Origin: an uncultured Oxalobacteraceae bacterium
Lineage (GTDB): Bacteria; Pseudomonadota; Gammaproteobacteria; Burkholderiales; Burkholderiaceae
Direction: 5' to 3'
Assembly (NCBI GenBank): GCA_946479705.1
Contig: CAMLHI010000054.1
Location: 1 to 9,875 of the forward strand
DNA: 9,875 nucleotides
Below, one piece after another: positions 1-6,555 of the stretch. Both the position numbers and the translations under genes were made by a program. Under the pieces are notes generated by a model. The model did no database searches. It was given only the letters and a program-made list of their open reading frames with translations, and had not been told where the DNA came from. The stretch's first letter is position 1. Every line of letters begins with the position of its first letter.

Positions 1-139
1 CGCTCGAGCTCTTGCCCTTGCCGTTGCCGGTGTTGACGATGATGATGCCGATTTCTTTTTGCGCCTCGGCGATCTTCTGGTCGATGATCGCCTTCTTGCG
101 TTCCATGCGCACGCGGTGGCGCTCGTTGATGTCGGTCAT
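1..139 (-). CDS. cobO: CobO/BtuR-type cob(I)yrinic acid a,c-diamide adenosyltransferase, N-terminal part (cut by window edge)
   Basis: This enzyme transfers the adenosyl group of ATP to the reduced cobalt of a corrinoid in the cytoplasm, making the adenosyl form needed for late B12 synthesis and salvage. Only the first 46 residues are in the window. They begin MTDINERHRVRMERKK and reach the family's unusual P-loop, TGNGKGKSS, at residues 37-45. The charged N-terminal helix followed by a strand and this P-loop is typical of CobO/BtuR. The start ATG at 139-137 overlaps the TGA of the upstream ATPase gene (ATGA), so translation is probably coupled. It is the fourth gene after the riboswitch, which places it in the B12-repressed uptake operon. 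Adenosylating freshly imported corrinoid is the logical next step after BtuBCD. The rest of the protein lies outside the window, so completeness cannot be judged. Confidence 0.93.
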   Translation of the reverse strand, partial: MTDINERHRVRMERKKAIIDQKIAEAQKEIGIIIVNTGNGKGKSSS

Positions 140-909
140 GCGGATTCCTCGGTGGGGATGAATACACGGCGGCTGCCGTGCTCGAAAACTTCAATCGGGT
201 GGGCCAGGTAGCGGCTCAGGATCGGCGCCTGCATCACCTCGTCCACCGGGCCGGCCAGCCATTCGCCGTCGCCCATCATCAAGAGCGCGTGCGAGGATGC
301 CTGGTAGGCCAGGTTCAGGTCGTGGCCGATCATGACCACGGTCTTGCCCTGATCGCGGCACAGGCGCGCCAGCAGGCGCATGGTGCTGACCTGGTGCGCC
401 AGGTCGAGCGCATTGGCCGGCTCGTCCAGCAGCAGCAGCGGCGTGTCCTGCGCCAGCATGGCCGCAATCGCCACGCGCTGGCGCTCGCCGCCGGACAGGC
501 TGCGCACGTCGCGCTCGGCCAGGTCCTCGACTTCCATCGCGGCCAGCGCTGCGCGCGCCAGGCGGTGATCGTCGCTGTCTTCCCAGTAGCGGTTGGCGTG
601 GTAGGGGTGGCGCGCGGCCAGCACGGTTTCGATGGCGCTGTACGCGAACGCATCGCTGCGCGACTGCGCCAGGAAGGCGCGCTGACGTCCGAGTTCGGCG
701 AGCGGCCAGGAGGGCAGGGCGCGCCCGAGCAGGGTCACGCTGCCGCCATCGGGATCGCGCAAGCCCGCGAGTGTGCGCATCAGGGTACTCTTGCCGGCGC
801 CGTTGCGGCCGATGATGCACCAGCATTCGCCAGCGCCAACCTGCCAGTCGAGCCGCTCCACCAGCGTGCGTGCACCGGCCGTCAGCAGGAGTTGCGAGGT
901 GCCGATCAT
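136..909 (-). CDS. btuD: Vitamin B12 ABC importer, ATP-binding protein
   Basis: This is the cytoplasmic ATPase subunit that powers corrinoid import through the BtuC-like permease encoded just upstream. The 257-residue protein has every ABC landmark: Walker A GRNGAGKST (residues 34-42), a Q-loop Gln near residue 82, signature LSGGERQ (138-144), Walker B LLLLDEP (158-164) and the H-loop His at about 196 (MIGHD). Length and motifs fit the FecE/FhuC/BtuD family. The reading frame stays open far upstream, but that part is an out-of-frame shadow of btuC. The ATG at 909 (MIGTSQLLL) is chosen because it gives a normal ABC N-terminus and overlaps the btuC stop by ATGA. The same kind of overlap joins its end to cobO. 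Ferric-siderophore ATPases look alike, so the B12 assignment rests on the riboswitch, btuB and cob neighbours. Confidence 0.93.
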   Translation of the reverse strand: MIGTSQLLLTAGARTLVERLDWQVGAGECWCIIGRNGAGKSTLMRTLAGLRDPDGGSVTLLGRALPSWPLAELGRQRAFLAQSRSDAFAYSAIETVLAARHPYHANRYWEDSDDHRLARAALAAMEVEDLAERDVRSLSGGERQRVAIAAMLAQDTPLLLLDEPANALDLAHQVSTMRLLARLCRDQGKTVVMIGHDLNLAYQASSHALLMMGDGEWLAGPVDEVMQAPILSRYLAHPIEVFEHGSRRVFIPTEESA

Positions 910-1931
910 TTGCGGTGCAGCCGGTGCAGCTGGAACAGGAACACGGGAGCGCCGATCAGCGCCGTGACCACGCCGACCGGCAGCTGCTGCGGCGCCACCA
1001 AGGTGCGCGCCAGCGTATCGGCGAGCACCAGGTAGGCGCCGCCGCTGAGAGCCGCCGCGGGAATCAGCAGGCGGTGGTCCGGACCGCAGGCGAAGCGGCA
1101 GGCGTGCGGCACGATCAGGCCGACGAAGCCGATGCTGCCGGCACTGGTGACCGCCGCCGCCGTCAGCAGGCCGGAGCAGAAGAACAGGCCCTTGCGCAGC
1201 GCGCCGACGCGGACCCCCAGCGTGGCCGCGCCCTCGGCATGCAGCGCCAGGACATTGAGCGAGCGCGCGCTGCGCAGCGCGAACGCCAGCGCGATCAAGA
1301 GTACCAGCCAGGGCATGCCGCGCAGGGGCGCGCCGGCCAGGTCGCCGATCAGCCAGAAGATCATGCTGCGCAGGCGGCTTTCGGGAGCGATCGACAGCAT
1401 CAGCGACACCATCGCAAAGCAGGCCGAGGACAGGATCACGCCGGTCAGCAGCAGGAGCGAGGCGCCGCCTTCGGCCGCGCCGCCGCCGCGCAGGTCGCGC
1501 CGCGCCAGCAGGTACAGCATCGCCGAGACCGCGACCGCGCCGCCGAATGCGGCCGCATCGACCACCCACAGCGCGCACATCGTCATCAGGGCCGCCAGCG
1601 CGCCGACCGAGGCGCCGCCGGAAATGCCCAGCACATAGGGATCGGCCAGCGGATTTCTAAGAAGCGCCTGCATCATCACGCCGGCCAGCGCGAGCGAGGC
1701 GCCGGTGACGAAGGCCACCAGTGCGCGCGACAGGCGCAGGTCCAGCAGGGTTGCGGCGAGCGTATCCGCCTTTCCGTGCGCGAGCTGCTGCAGCGCCGCC
1801 GGCATCTCGGCCAGCGGTACCTGCACCGAGCCGACCATGCCCGCCAGGACCAGGCTGGCCACGGCAAGCACGGCCAGGGTCGCGATCACGAGCGTGGCGC
1901 GGTAGCGCAGGTTTCGGAAAAACGGATGCAC
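906..1931 (-). CDS. btuC: Vitamin B12 ABC importer, inner-membrane permease (FecCD family)
   Basis: This polytopic inner-membrane subunit forms the translocation path for corrinoids together with the BtuD-like ATPase. At 341 residues it has the normal length for the BtuC/FecCD/FhuB family, which usually has ten membrane helices. Family signatures are visible in order: a first hydrophobic helix (about 13-34), the LRLSRALVAFVTGASLALAG block (65-84), NPLADPYVLGISGGA (93-107), GSIGFVGLIVPH (265-276) and the C-terminal LPVGVVTALIGAPVF (317-331). The start is GTG at 1931-1929; no ATG is suitably placed, and a strong Shine-Dalgarno lies just upstream. Its end overlaps btuD by ATGA, and btuB ends 12 bases before its start. 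The family also serves iron siderophores and heme; the cobalamin riboswitch leader and cob neighbours favour B12. A periplasmic binding protein (btuF) is not seen in the window. Confidence 0.93.
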   Translation of the reverse strand: MHPFFRNLRYRATLVIATLAVLAVASLVLAGMVGSVQVPLAEMPAALQQLAHGKADTLAATLLDLRLSRALVAFVTGASLALAGVMMQALLRNPLADPYVLGISGGASVGALAALMTMCALWVVDAAAFGGAVAVSAMLYLLARRDLRGGGAAEGGASLLLLTGVILSSACFAMVSLMLSIAPESRLRSMIFWLIGDLAGAPLRGMPWLVLLIALAFALRSARSLNVLALHAEGAATLGVRVGALRKGLFFCSGLLTAAAVTSAGSIGFVGLIVPHACRFACGPDHRLLIPAAALSGGAYLVLADTLARTLVAPQQLPVGVVTALIGAPVFLFQLHRLHRK

Positions 1932-1938
1932 CCGGTGC

Positions 1939-1945
1939 TCTCCTT
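1939..1945 (-). promoter_or_regulatory. Ribosome binding site of btuC, fused to the btuB stop codon
   Basis: On the minus strand AAGGAGA lies 7 bases before the GTG start of btuC. Its first two bases are part of the btuB TAA stop (TAAGGAGA). This strong site supports the non-ATG start and suggests that ribosomes ending btuB reload on btuC. Confidence 0.8.
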
Positions 1946-3809
1946 ATTTCAGGCCGTAGCGCACGCCGGCGAAGACGGTGGAGCCGGCGGTGGCGTAGTT
2001 GCGTGCCAGTTCGTACTGTTTGGCGGTCGCGTTGTTCCAGCGTACCAGCATCGACCAGTCAGGGGCAAACTGGTAGCTGGCGTGCAGATTCAGCAGGCCA
2101 TAGCCGCCCAGGTTGTTGCGGTTGGCGGTGTCGTCGAAACGGCGGCTCGACACTTGCAGCGTTGCGCCGGCGCTGAGCTGGCCGATGCTGTAGTCGGCGC
2201 CGACCAAGCCATGCCGGTGCGCGCGGCGCGGCAGCAGCTTGCCGGTGGTGTCGTCGCGCGGGTCCTGCCAGTCGAGCGAGGTATGCAGGTCGAGGTTGCC
2301 GATGCGGGTGGCGGCCGCCATCGACACGCCGGTCAGGGTCGCGCGGTCCACATTGAAGGCGCAGCCGTTCGGGTGGGTGGCTACTTCGACCGGGCATTTT
2401 CCCAGGTTGACCAGCAGGTCGCTCATGCGGTTGCGGAACCAGACCATGCTGGCGCTGGTGACGCCGCTCTTGTAATACACGCCGCCTTCGACGTTGCGGC
2501 CATGTTCCGGGCGGTTGCTCTCGACGCCGAAGCCGGCGGAGTACAGTTCGTTGAAGGTCGGCGCCCGGAAGCTGGTGCCGGCGCTGGCGTTCACGCGCAC
2601 GTTCGGGCTGAGACGGTAGCCGTAGCCGATGCCGCCGGTGACCTTGGAGCCATACTGGCTGCTATCGTCGTCGCGCACGCTGATGCTGGCCAGGTGCGCG
2701 CCGCGCTTGAGCGAGTAGGCGGCCGCCAGCGCGTTGGTCGTGCGCGCACGGATCAGCGCCGCGCTGGTATTGGAGACCACGTCCTCGATGCGGCGCTCGG
2801 CGATCACCTGCAGCAGGTCGCTGCCGATGGCCAGGTCGCTTTGCAGCGTGTAGGAATTCTGGCGCGTCTCGATGGGGCTGATGCTGGTCGCGCTGGTCCG
2901 GCTGGTCGATTCATCGGCCGTTTCCGACGCTTGCAGGCGCACGCTCCAGTTCTGGGTCAGCTGGTGGCGCGAATACGCGGCGATGGTGTCGAGGTTCTGG
3001 ATGGTGCGCGTGTCGTAGCTCGATGCGCCCGAATCGTATTGCGCGTTCAGGTGGCTGTGCAGGTAGATCAGGCCGGCTTCGCTGCTCTCGCTCAGGCGCA
3101 CCCCCAGGCGTCCGCTGGCGCTGTCGCGGTCGTAGCCGTCGTTGTCGGGATTGTACGAGGACAGGCCGGGACGGGCAGCCGAAAAGCCGCTGTCCTTGTC
3201 GCGCGCGAGGGAGAAGGCGTAGCTGACCGCGTGTTCGCCTTCGGTGGAACCGGCGAAGCCCGCTTCGGCCATGCGTGCGCCGCGGCTGCCCGCGCCGGCG
3301 GCGCCGAACACGCGTACCGGGCCGCTGCCCTGGCGCGTGAAGATCTGCACCACGCCGCCGATGGCGTCGGCGCCGTACATGGTCGCCAGCGGGCCATAGA
3401 CAATCTCGATGCGCTCGACATTGGCCAGTGGCAGGGTGGTCCAGTTGGCCGCGCCGGTGGTCGAGGAACCGACCCGCACGCCGTCAACCAGTACGACGTT
3501 CTGCTTGGCGTCCGCGCCGCGGATGAGCACTGAGGTACTGGCGCCCGGCCCGCCGTTGCGGTAGATCTCCACCGCGCGCTGCTGCGCCAGCAGGTCGGCC
3601 AGGTTGGCTGCGCCCGAGCGCGCGATGTCTTCCGCGCTGATGACCACATGGTCGGCGATGACGTCGGCGGCCGCCTGCGGCGCGCGGCTGGCGGTGACGA
3701 GAACGGCGGTCAGCGCCGGTTCGATGGTGATTTGGGCGTGGACGAAGGACGAAGCAAGGGCGAGCGCCAGCGGCGGCAGTGCCGTCAGGCGTGGTAACAG
3801 AAAGGTCAT
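1944..3809 (-). CDS. btuB: TonB-dependent outer-membrane vitamin B12 receptor
   Basis: This is an outer-membrane beta-barrel that binds corrinoids outside the cell and passes them to the periplasm using TonB energy. The 621 residues are close to E. coli BtuB in size. A signal peptide ends near residue 25 (FVHA before Q). A TonB-box-like stretch (LTAVLVTAS, 33-41) follows, then the plug domain (about 45-160) with NVVLVDGVRV and the conserved YGPLATMYGADAIGGVVQI block at 138-156, then the barrel. Two Cys in a KCP...NGC stretch may form an external-loop disulfide. The start at 3809 is fixed because an in-frame TAG lies three codons upstream. No convincing Shine-Dalgarno precedes it, which is odd for a highly made receptor. 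The protein ends YGLK instead of in an aromatic residue. A cobalamin riboswitch precedes it, and btuC follows after 12 bases. The leader strongly favours B12 over another TonB substrate. Confidence 0.95.
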   Translation of the reverse strand: MTFLLPRLTALPPLALALASSFVHAQITIEPALTAVLVTASRAPQAAADVIADHVVISAEDIARSGAANLADLLAQQRAVEIYRNGGPGASTSVLIRGADAKQNVVLVDGVRVGSSTTGAANWTTLPLANVERIEIVYGPLATMYGADAIGGVVQIFTRQGSGPVRVFGAAGAGSRGARMAEAGFAGSTEGEHAVSYAFSLARDKDSGFSAARPGLSSYNPDNDGYDRDSASGRLGVRLSESSEAGLIYLHSHLNAQYDSGASSYDTRTIQNLDTIAAYSRHQLTQNWSVRLQASETADESTSRTSATSISPIETRQNSYTLQSDLAIGSDLLQVIAERRIEDVVSNTSAALIRARTTNALAAAYSLKRGAHLASISVRDDDSSQYGSKVTGGIGYGYRLSPNVRVNASAGTSFRAPTFNELYSAGFGVESNRPEHGRNVEGGVYYKSGVTSASMVWFRNRMSDLLVNLGKCPVEVATHPNGCAFNVDRATLTGVSMAAATRIGNLDLHTSLDWQDPRDDTTGKLLPRRAHRHGLVGADYSIGQLSAGATLQVSSRRFDDTANRNNLGGYGLLNLHASYQFAPDWSMLVRWNNATAKQYELARNYATAGSTVFAGVRYGLK

Positions 3810-3871
3810 CAGAATCTACAGTAATGGCAAGCGTGTTATCCGGCCGACGTCCCCGTGGGCTGGATGGAACC

Positions 3872-3889
3872 GGAAGTGCGTGCACTTCC
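3872..3889 (-). other. Hairpin in the expression platform between riboswitch and btuB
   Basis: The two arms GGAAGTG and CACTTCC form a perfect 7-bp stem around a 4-base loop, just 3' of the aptamer and about 62 bases before the btuB start. No T-run follows, so it is not an ordinary intrinsic terminator. It may take part in the ligand-dependent fold (for example the loop docking typical of these riboswitches) or act on translation or Rho access. Its role is inferred only from position. Confidence 0.5.
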
Positions 3890-3895
3890 ACCTGT

Positions 3896-4087
3896 CATGG
3901 CCGGTATCCGGGCTGGCAAGTACGGCCGGCTCACCTTCCCATGCCGAGGCACAGTGGTCGATCGAGGCGGCTTGTCGCGCGAGGCGACACTTGCTTACCG
4001 TTGCGGGGGCAGCACACGTTGGCCGGTTGGCGGCATCGTGTTTCCCGTTTAACTGCGCACATGGACATGTGCGCGAGCACCAAAACG
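3896..4087 (-). ncRNA. Cobalamin riboswitch (AdoCbl aptamer) in the btuB leader
   Basis: Read on the minus strand, the leader has the ordered hallmarks of the cobalamin riboswitch: a 5' hairpin of 8-9 bp (4055-4074), TTAAACGGGAA, a P5 arm closed by ACACG/CGTGT, the B12-box core GCTGCCCCCGCAACGGTAAG (about 3994-4013), a TGTCG/CGACA side hairpin, CCACTG then TGCC/GGCA and GGGAAGG, and the 3' element GCCAGCCCGGATACCGGCC. P1 can form between TTGGT (4083-4079) and ACCGG (3905-3901) using G-T wobbles. The P5 loop begins CGATGCC where CGGTGCC would be more usual. Adenosylcobalamin binding should lower expression of btuB and the downstream btuC, btuD and cobO. The end points are good to about ten bases. 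The mechanism is probably translational, or Rho dependent, since no intrinsic terminator is seen before btuB. Confidence 0.95.
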
Positions 4088-4093
4088 TGCCGA

Positions 4094-4099
4094 ATTATA
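4094..4099 (-). promoter_or_regulatory. Probable -10 box of the btuB/riboswitch promoter, overlapping the cobC stop codon
   Basis: A perfect TATAAT is read on the minus strand at 4099-4094. It predicts a transcript start near 4087, right at the 5' end of the riboswitch. The TAA inside it is the cobC stop codon. No good -35 hexamer is seen 16-18 bases upstream (GAGATC or similar), so an activator or a weak basal promoter is possible. The position relative to the aptamer is the main support. Confidence 0.6.
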
Positions 4100-4628
4100 C
4101 ACGTTGCATGGTGACGATCTCCCCGTAGGCGACAGCGCTTCGAGTGGCCGCGGCGGCGCGCGCCATCGTCTCGATATCGCACCCGGGCCGCCACGCGGCA
4201 AGCAGGCGGATTGTGCCGGCGTGGCAGACGATCACCGAGGGTTCGGGCGGCAGCGCCGCGTAAAACTCAAGCACGCGCGCGGCCATGGCGGCCACGCTCT
4301 CGCCGCCGCCGGGGCGGTAGTGGACCACGTCGGCGGCCCAGGCGTCGATTTCGGCGCGGGCGATGTCGTCCCAGCGGCGCATCTCCCATGCGCCGAAGTC
4401 CAGCTCCGTCAGACGCTTGTCGAAGGTGAGATTGTCCGATAGAGCCTGGGCCAGGGCGGCGCAGCGCCGCAGCGGACTGGCATACACCTTCAAGCCGGCG
4501 GGCAGGCGGGCGCGCAGGTCGGGCAGGGCGGCGGCGATGGCGGCGGGATCGACCTCGAGATCGGTGCGGCCATAGCACACCGCCTTGTCCACCAGCGGCG
4601 CGAGATGCCGCACCAGATGCAGCGTCAT
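4095..4628 (-). CDS. cobC: Alpha-ribazole phosphatase-like histidine phosphatase
   Basis: This belongs to the histidine phosphatase (phosphoglycerate mutase-like) superfamily. In a cobalamin cluster the expected job is removing the phosphate from alpha-ribazole-5'-phosphate, or from cobalamin phosphate, during nucleotide-loop assembly in the cytoplasm. The 177-residue protein shows the catalytic Arg-His near the N-terminus (LVRH, R7/H8), CYGRTDL (18-24), the SPLRRC block (51-56), the acidic general acid region LTELDFGAWE (73-82) and the second catalytic His in VCHAGT (H136). The usual Gly after the first Arg-His is Leu here (RHLAP), a tolerated variation. The ATG at 4628 overlaps the cobS stop by ATGA; a longer frame upstream is a shadow of cobS. 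The gene ends inside the -10 box of the next promoter. The superfamily is broad, so the substrate is inferred from the neighbours. Confidence 0.88.
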   Translation of the reverse strand: MTLHLVRHLAPLVDKAVCYGRTDLEVDPAAIAAALPDLRARLPAGLKVYASPLRRCAALAQALSDNLTFDKRLTELDFGAWEMRRWDDIARAEIDAWAADVVHYRPGGGESVAAMAARVLEFYAALPPEPSVIVCHAGTIRLLAAWRPGCDIETMARAAAATRSAVAYGEIVTMQRV

Positions 4629-5398
4629 ATCCGCGCCAGCAGGCACAGGTAGATCGCCACCTCGGCGACCTGCTGGACCGCGCCGAGACAGTCGCCGGTA
4701 TAGCCGCCGATGCGGCGCGCGACCTTGGCGCCCAGCCAGCAGGCCACGGCGGCGCAGGCGGCAAAGGAAGCGGCAATCGCCGGCCATGCCAGCCAACCGC
4801 CGGCGCCCATCAGCAGCGCCGGCACGGCTGTGCAAACGAAGGCGATGGTGAACTCCATGCGCGACATCTCCTGCGCCATCGGCTTGGCCTTGCCGTTTTC
4901 GCGCGCATACTCAAGCCAGCGGATCAGGCTCGCCGCGCCGAGACGCGACAGCGGATGGGCCAGCAGCAGCGCAGCCATCGCCGTTCCAGGCGCCATCAGC
5001 GCCAGCAGGGTGCACTTGAGTCCCAGCAGCAGTACCAGCGCCACCGCGCCGTAGCTGCCGATGCGCGAATCCTTCATGATCTCCAGCACGCGCTCGCGCG
5101 TAAGGCCGCCGCCGAAGCCGTCGCACATGTCGGCGAAGCCGTCCTCGTGGAAGGCGCCGGTCAGGTAGATGGTGGCGGCAGTCGAGAGCAGCACCGCCAC
5201 CGGCGTGGGCCACAGCCAGTGAGCGAGGGCATACACCAGCGCACCAACCGCACCGACCAGCAGCCCGACCAGCGGAAAGTAGCGCGAGGCATGCTGCAGC
5301 CAGCCCGGCTCGAAGCCAACCCAGGCCGGCACCGGGACGCGCGTGAAGAACTGCAGCGCGATGAAGAACAGGCGGCACTGGTGGACGATGGCCTGCAT
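4625..5398 (-). CDS. cobS: Adenosylcobinamide-GDP ribazoletransferase (cobalamin synthase)
   Basis: This integral membrane enzyme joins activated adenosylcobinamide-GDP to alpha-ribazole (or its phosphate), the last joining step of B12 assembly. The 257-residue length matches the family. Visible signatures are ALQFFTRVPVP (14-24), the acidic GAFHEDGFADMCDGFGGG block (81-98) expected to hold metal-binding Glu/Asp, MKDSRIGSYG (108-117) and the C-terminal GGYTGDCLGAVQQ (231-243). Hydrophobic stretches at about 42-60, 66-82, 117-147, 184-223 and 244-255 fit a polytopic protein. The start ATG at 5398 follows the cobT stop by 11 bases, with a TGAGGA stop/Shine-Dalgarno fusion. In-frame sequence further upstream is a shadow of cobT. 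The end overlaps cobC by ATGA. CobU, which would supply the GDP-activated substrate, is not in the window. Confidence 0.95.
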   Translation of the reverse strand: MQAIVHQCRLFFIALQFFTRVPVPAWVGFEPGWLQHASRYFPLVGLLVGAVGALVYALAHWLWPTPVAVLLSTAATIYLTGAFHEDGFADMCDGFGGGLTRERVLEIMKDSRIGSYGAVALVLLLGLKCTLLALMAPGTAMAALLLAHPLSRLGAASLIRWLEYARENGKAKPMAQEMSRMEFTIAFVCTAVPALLMGAGGWLAWPAIAASFAACAAVACWLGAKVARRIGGYTGDCLGAVQQVAEVAIYLCLLARI

Positions 5399-5409
5399 AG
5401 CCCTGGTCC

Positions 5410-6444
5410 TCAGTCCTGGCGGTCGCTGACCTGGGCCGACTCGAAGGTGGCCATCTCGCGCACGAAGTTGACGGCCGCGTGCAGCAGCGGCAGCGCCAGC
5501 GCGCAGCCGGTGCCTTCGCCCAGGCGCAGGTCGAGGTTCAGCAGCGGGCGCGCATCCAGTTGCGACAGCATGCGCTTGTGGCCGTTTTCGTTCGAGCAGT
5601 GCGAGAACACGCAGTAGTCGAGGATCGCAGGTTGCAGGCGTGCCGCCGCCAGCAGCGCACTGGTGACGATGAAGCCGTCGATCAGCAGTACCATGCGGCG
5701 TTCGGCGGCACGCAGCATGGCGCCCGCCATCATCGCCATTTCGAAGCCGCCGAAGGTGGCCAGTACTTCCAGCGGTGTCACAGCCTGCGCATGCAGCACC
5801 ACGGCCGCTTCGATCACGCGCTGCTTGCGCGCGATGCCGTCGGCGGCCAGCCCGGTGCCGGCGCCCACGCAGTCGGCCACCGCCACGCCGGTCAGCTTGT
5901 GCATCAGCGCGGCGGCGGCGGTCGTGTTCCCGATGCCCATTTCGCCGAAGCCGACCACATTGCCCTCCAGCGCGTCGACCAGCGCGGCGCCATGGACCAT
6001 GGCCAGTTCGCACTGCGCTGCCGTCATGGCGGGTGCCACGGCGAAGTTGGCGGTGCCGCTGGCCACCTTGCGGTCGAGCAGGCCGTCGCGCGCGCCGAAC
6101 ACGTGGTTGACGCCGGCATCGATCACCTGCAGGGCGCAACCGCTCTGGCGCGCGAACACATTGATCGCGGCGCCGCCGGCCAGGAAGTTCTCGACCATCT
6201 GCCACGTCACGTCCTGCGGATAGGCCGATACGCCTTCGGCCACCACGCCATGGTCTCCGGCGAACACCAGGATGGCCGGGGCGCGCACGGCGATATCGGT
6301 GGTTTGCTGGATCAGGCCGATCTGGCGCGCCAGCGTTTCCAGCATGCCGAGGCTGCCGGGCGGCTTGGTCTTGTTGGCGATTGCGCGCTCGAGCTGGACG
6401 GACAGGGCGGGATTGGCGGTGGGCGAAATGGAGAATTGGGACAT
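5410..6444 (-). CDS. cobT: Nicotinate-nucleotide--dimethylbenzimidazole phosphoribosyltransferase
   Basis: This cytoplasmic enzyme moves the phosphoribosyl group from nicotinate mononucleotide to 5,6-dimethylbenzimidazole, giving alpha-ribazole-5'-phosphate for CobC and CobS. The 344 residues contain KPPGSLG (27-33), [17 protein letters not shown] (61-77), GEMGIGNTT (167-175), GAGTG (194-198) and [12 protein letters not shown] (309-320). The Glu of GEGTG corresponds to the catalytic base known in the Salmonella enzyme (Glu317). The ATG at 6444 (MSQFSIS) gives the usual N-terminus. An in-frame TTG at 6468 would add eight residues (LLPLFLSS) but has no ribosome site either. The ATG itself is preceded by a T-rich stretch with no Shine-Dalgarno, which is unusual. 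It is the first gene of the minus-strand unit and is followed by cobS after 11 bases. Confidence 0.96.
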   Translation of the reverse strand: MSQFSISPTANPALSVQLERAIANKTKPPGSLGMLETLARQIGLIQQTTDIAVRAPAILVFAGDHGVVAEGVSAYPQDVTWQMVENFLAGGAAINVFARQSGCALQVIDAGVNHVFGARDGLLDRKVASGTANFAVAPAMTAAQCELAMVHGAALVDALEGNVVGFGEMGIGNTTAAAALMHKLTGVAVADCVGAGTGLAADGIARKQRVIEAAVVLHAQAVTPLEVLATFGGFEMAMMAGAMLRAAERRMVLLIDGFIVTSALLAAARLQPAILDYCVFSHCSNENGHKRMLSQLDARPLLNLDLRLGEGTGCALALPLLHAAVNFVREMATFESAQVSDRQD

Positions 6445-6477
6445 GGATGATAAAAAAAGTGGCAGCAAAGGCGCGCT

Positions 6478-6486
6478 ACGATAGCA
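6478..6486 (-). promoter_or_regulatory. Possible extended -10 promoter for cobT
   Basis: TGCTATCGT on the minus strand resembles an extended -10 element (TGn followed by TATCGT, four of six consensus bases). It would start a transcript near 6471, about 27 bases before the cobT ATG. No -35 box is obvious. The 111-base gap between the divergent genes (6445-6555) also has an AT-rich patch around 6525-6545 that may carry promoter elements for either direction, but I could not settle on one. Confidence 0.3.
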
Positions 6487-6555
6487 CAGGCCAGATGTGC
6501 CCCGCCCGCGGCCAAACTACGGCACAATTGGTTTATTAATATTGCGGTTTCAATC

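Noticed and set aside
910..1578. Upstream extension of the btuD reading frame to 480 codons
   Set aside because: That part overlaps btuC in another frame. The ABC domain begins normally at the ATG at 909, which overlaps the btuC stop.
870..3533. A very long open frame on the plus strand (over 880 codons) opposite btuC and btuB
   Set aside because: It is antisense to two genes with full family motifs, its translation is low-complexity Arg/Gln/Ala/Gly-rich, and it has no recognisable domain. Long antisense frames are expected at this GC content.
3872..3889. Intrinsic terminator before btuB
   Set aside because: The stem is good, but no T-run follows on the minus strand; only GGTTCC and mixed sequence.
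4055..4074. Near-perfect DNA palindrome with 9-base arms, considered as a repressor operator
   Set aside because: It lies exactly where the 5' hairpin of the cobalamin riboswitch is expected, which explains it without a protein.
5399..6205. Upstream extension of the cobS frame to 526 codons
   Set aside because: It is an out-of-frame copy of cobT sequence. The ATG at 5398 gives a family-length protein and has a ribosome site.
6525..6555. Sigma-70 promoter for the DUF2868 gene in the AT-rich patch
   Set aside because: TATTAA-like hexamers are present, but no -35 box stands at proper spacing and several alternatives are equally weak, so no specific site is called.
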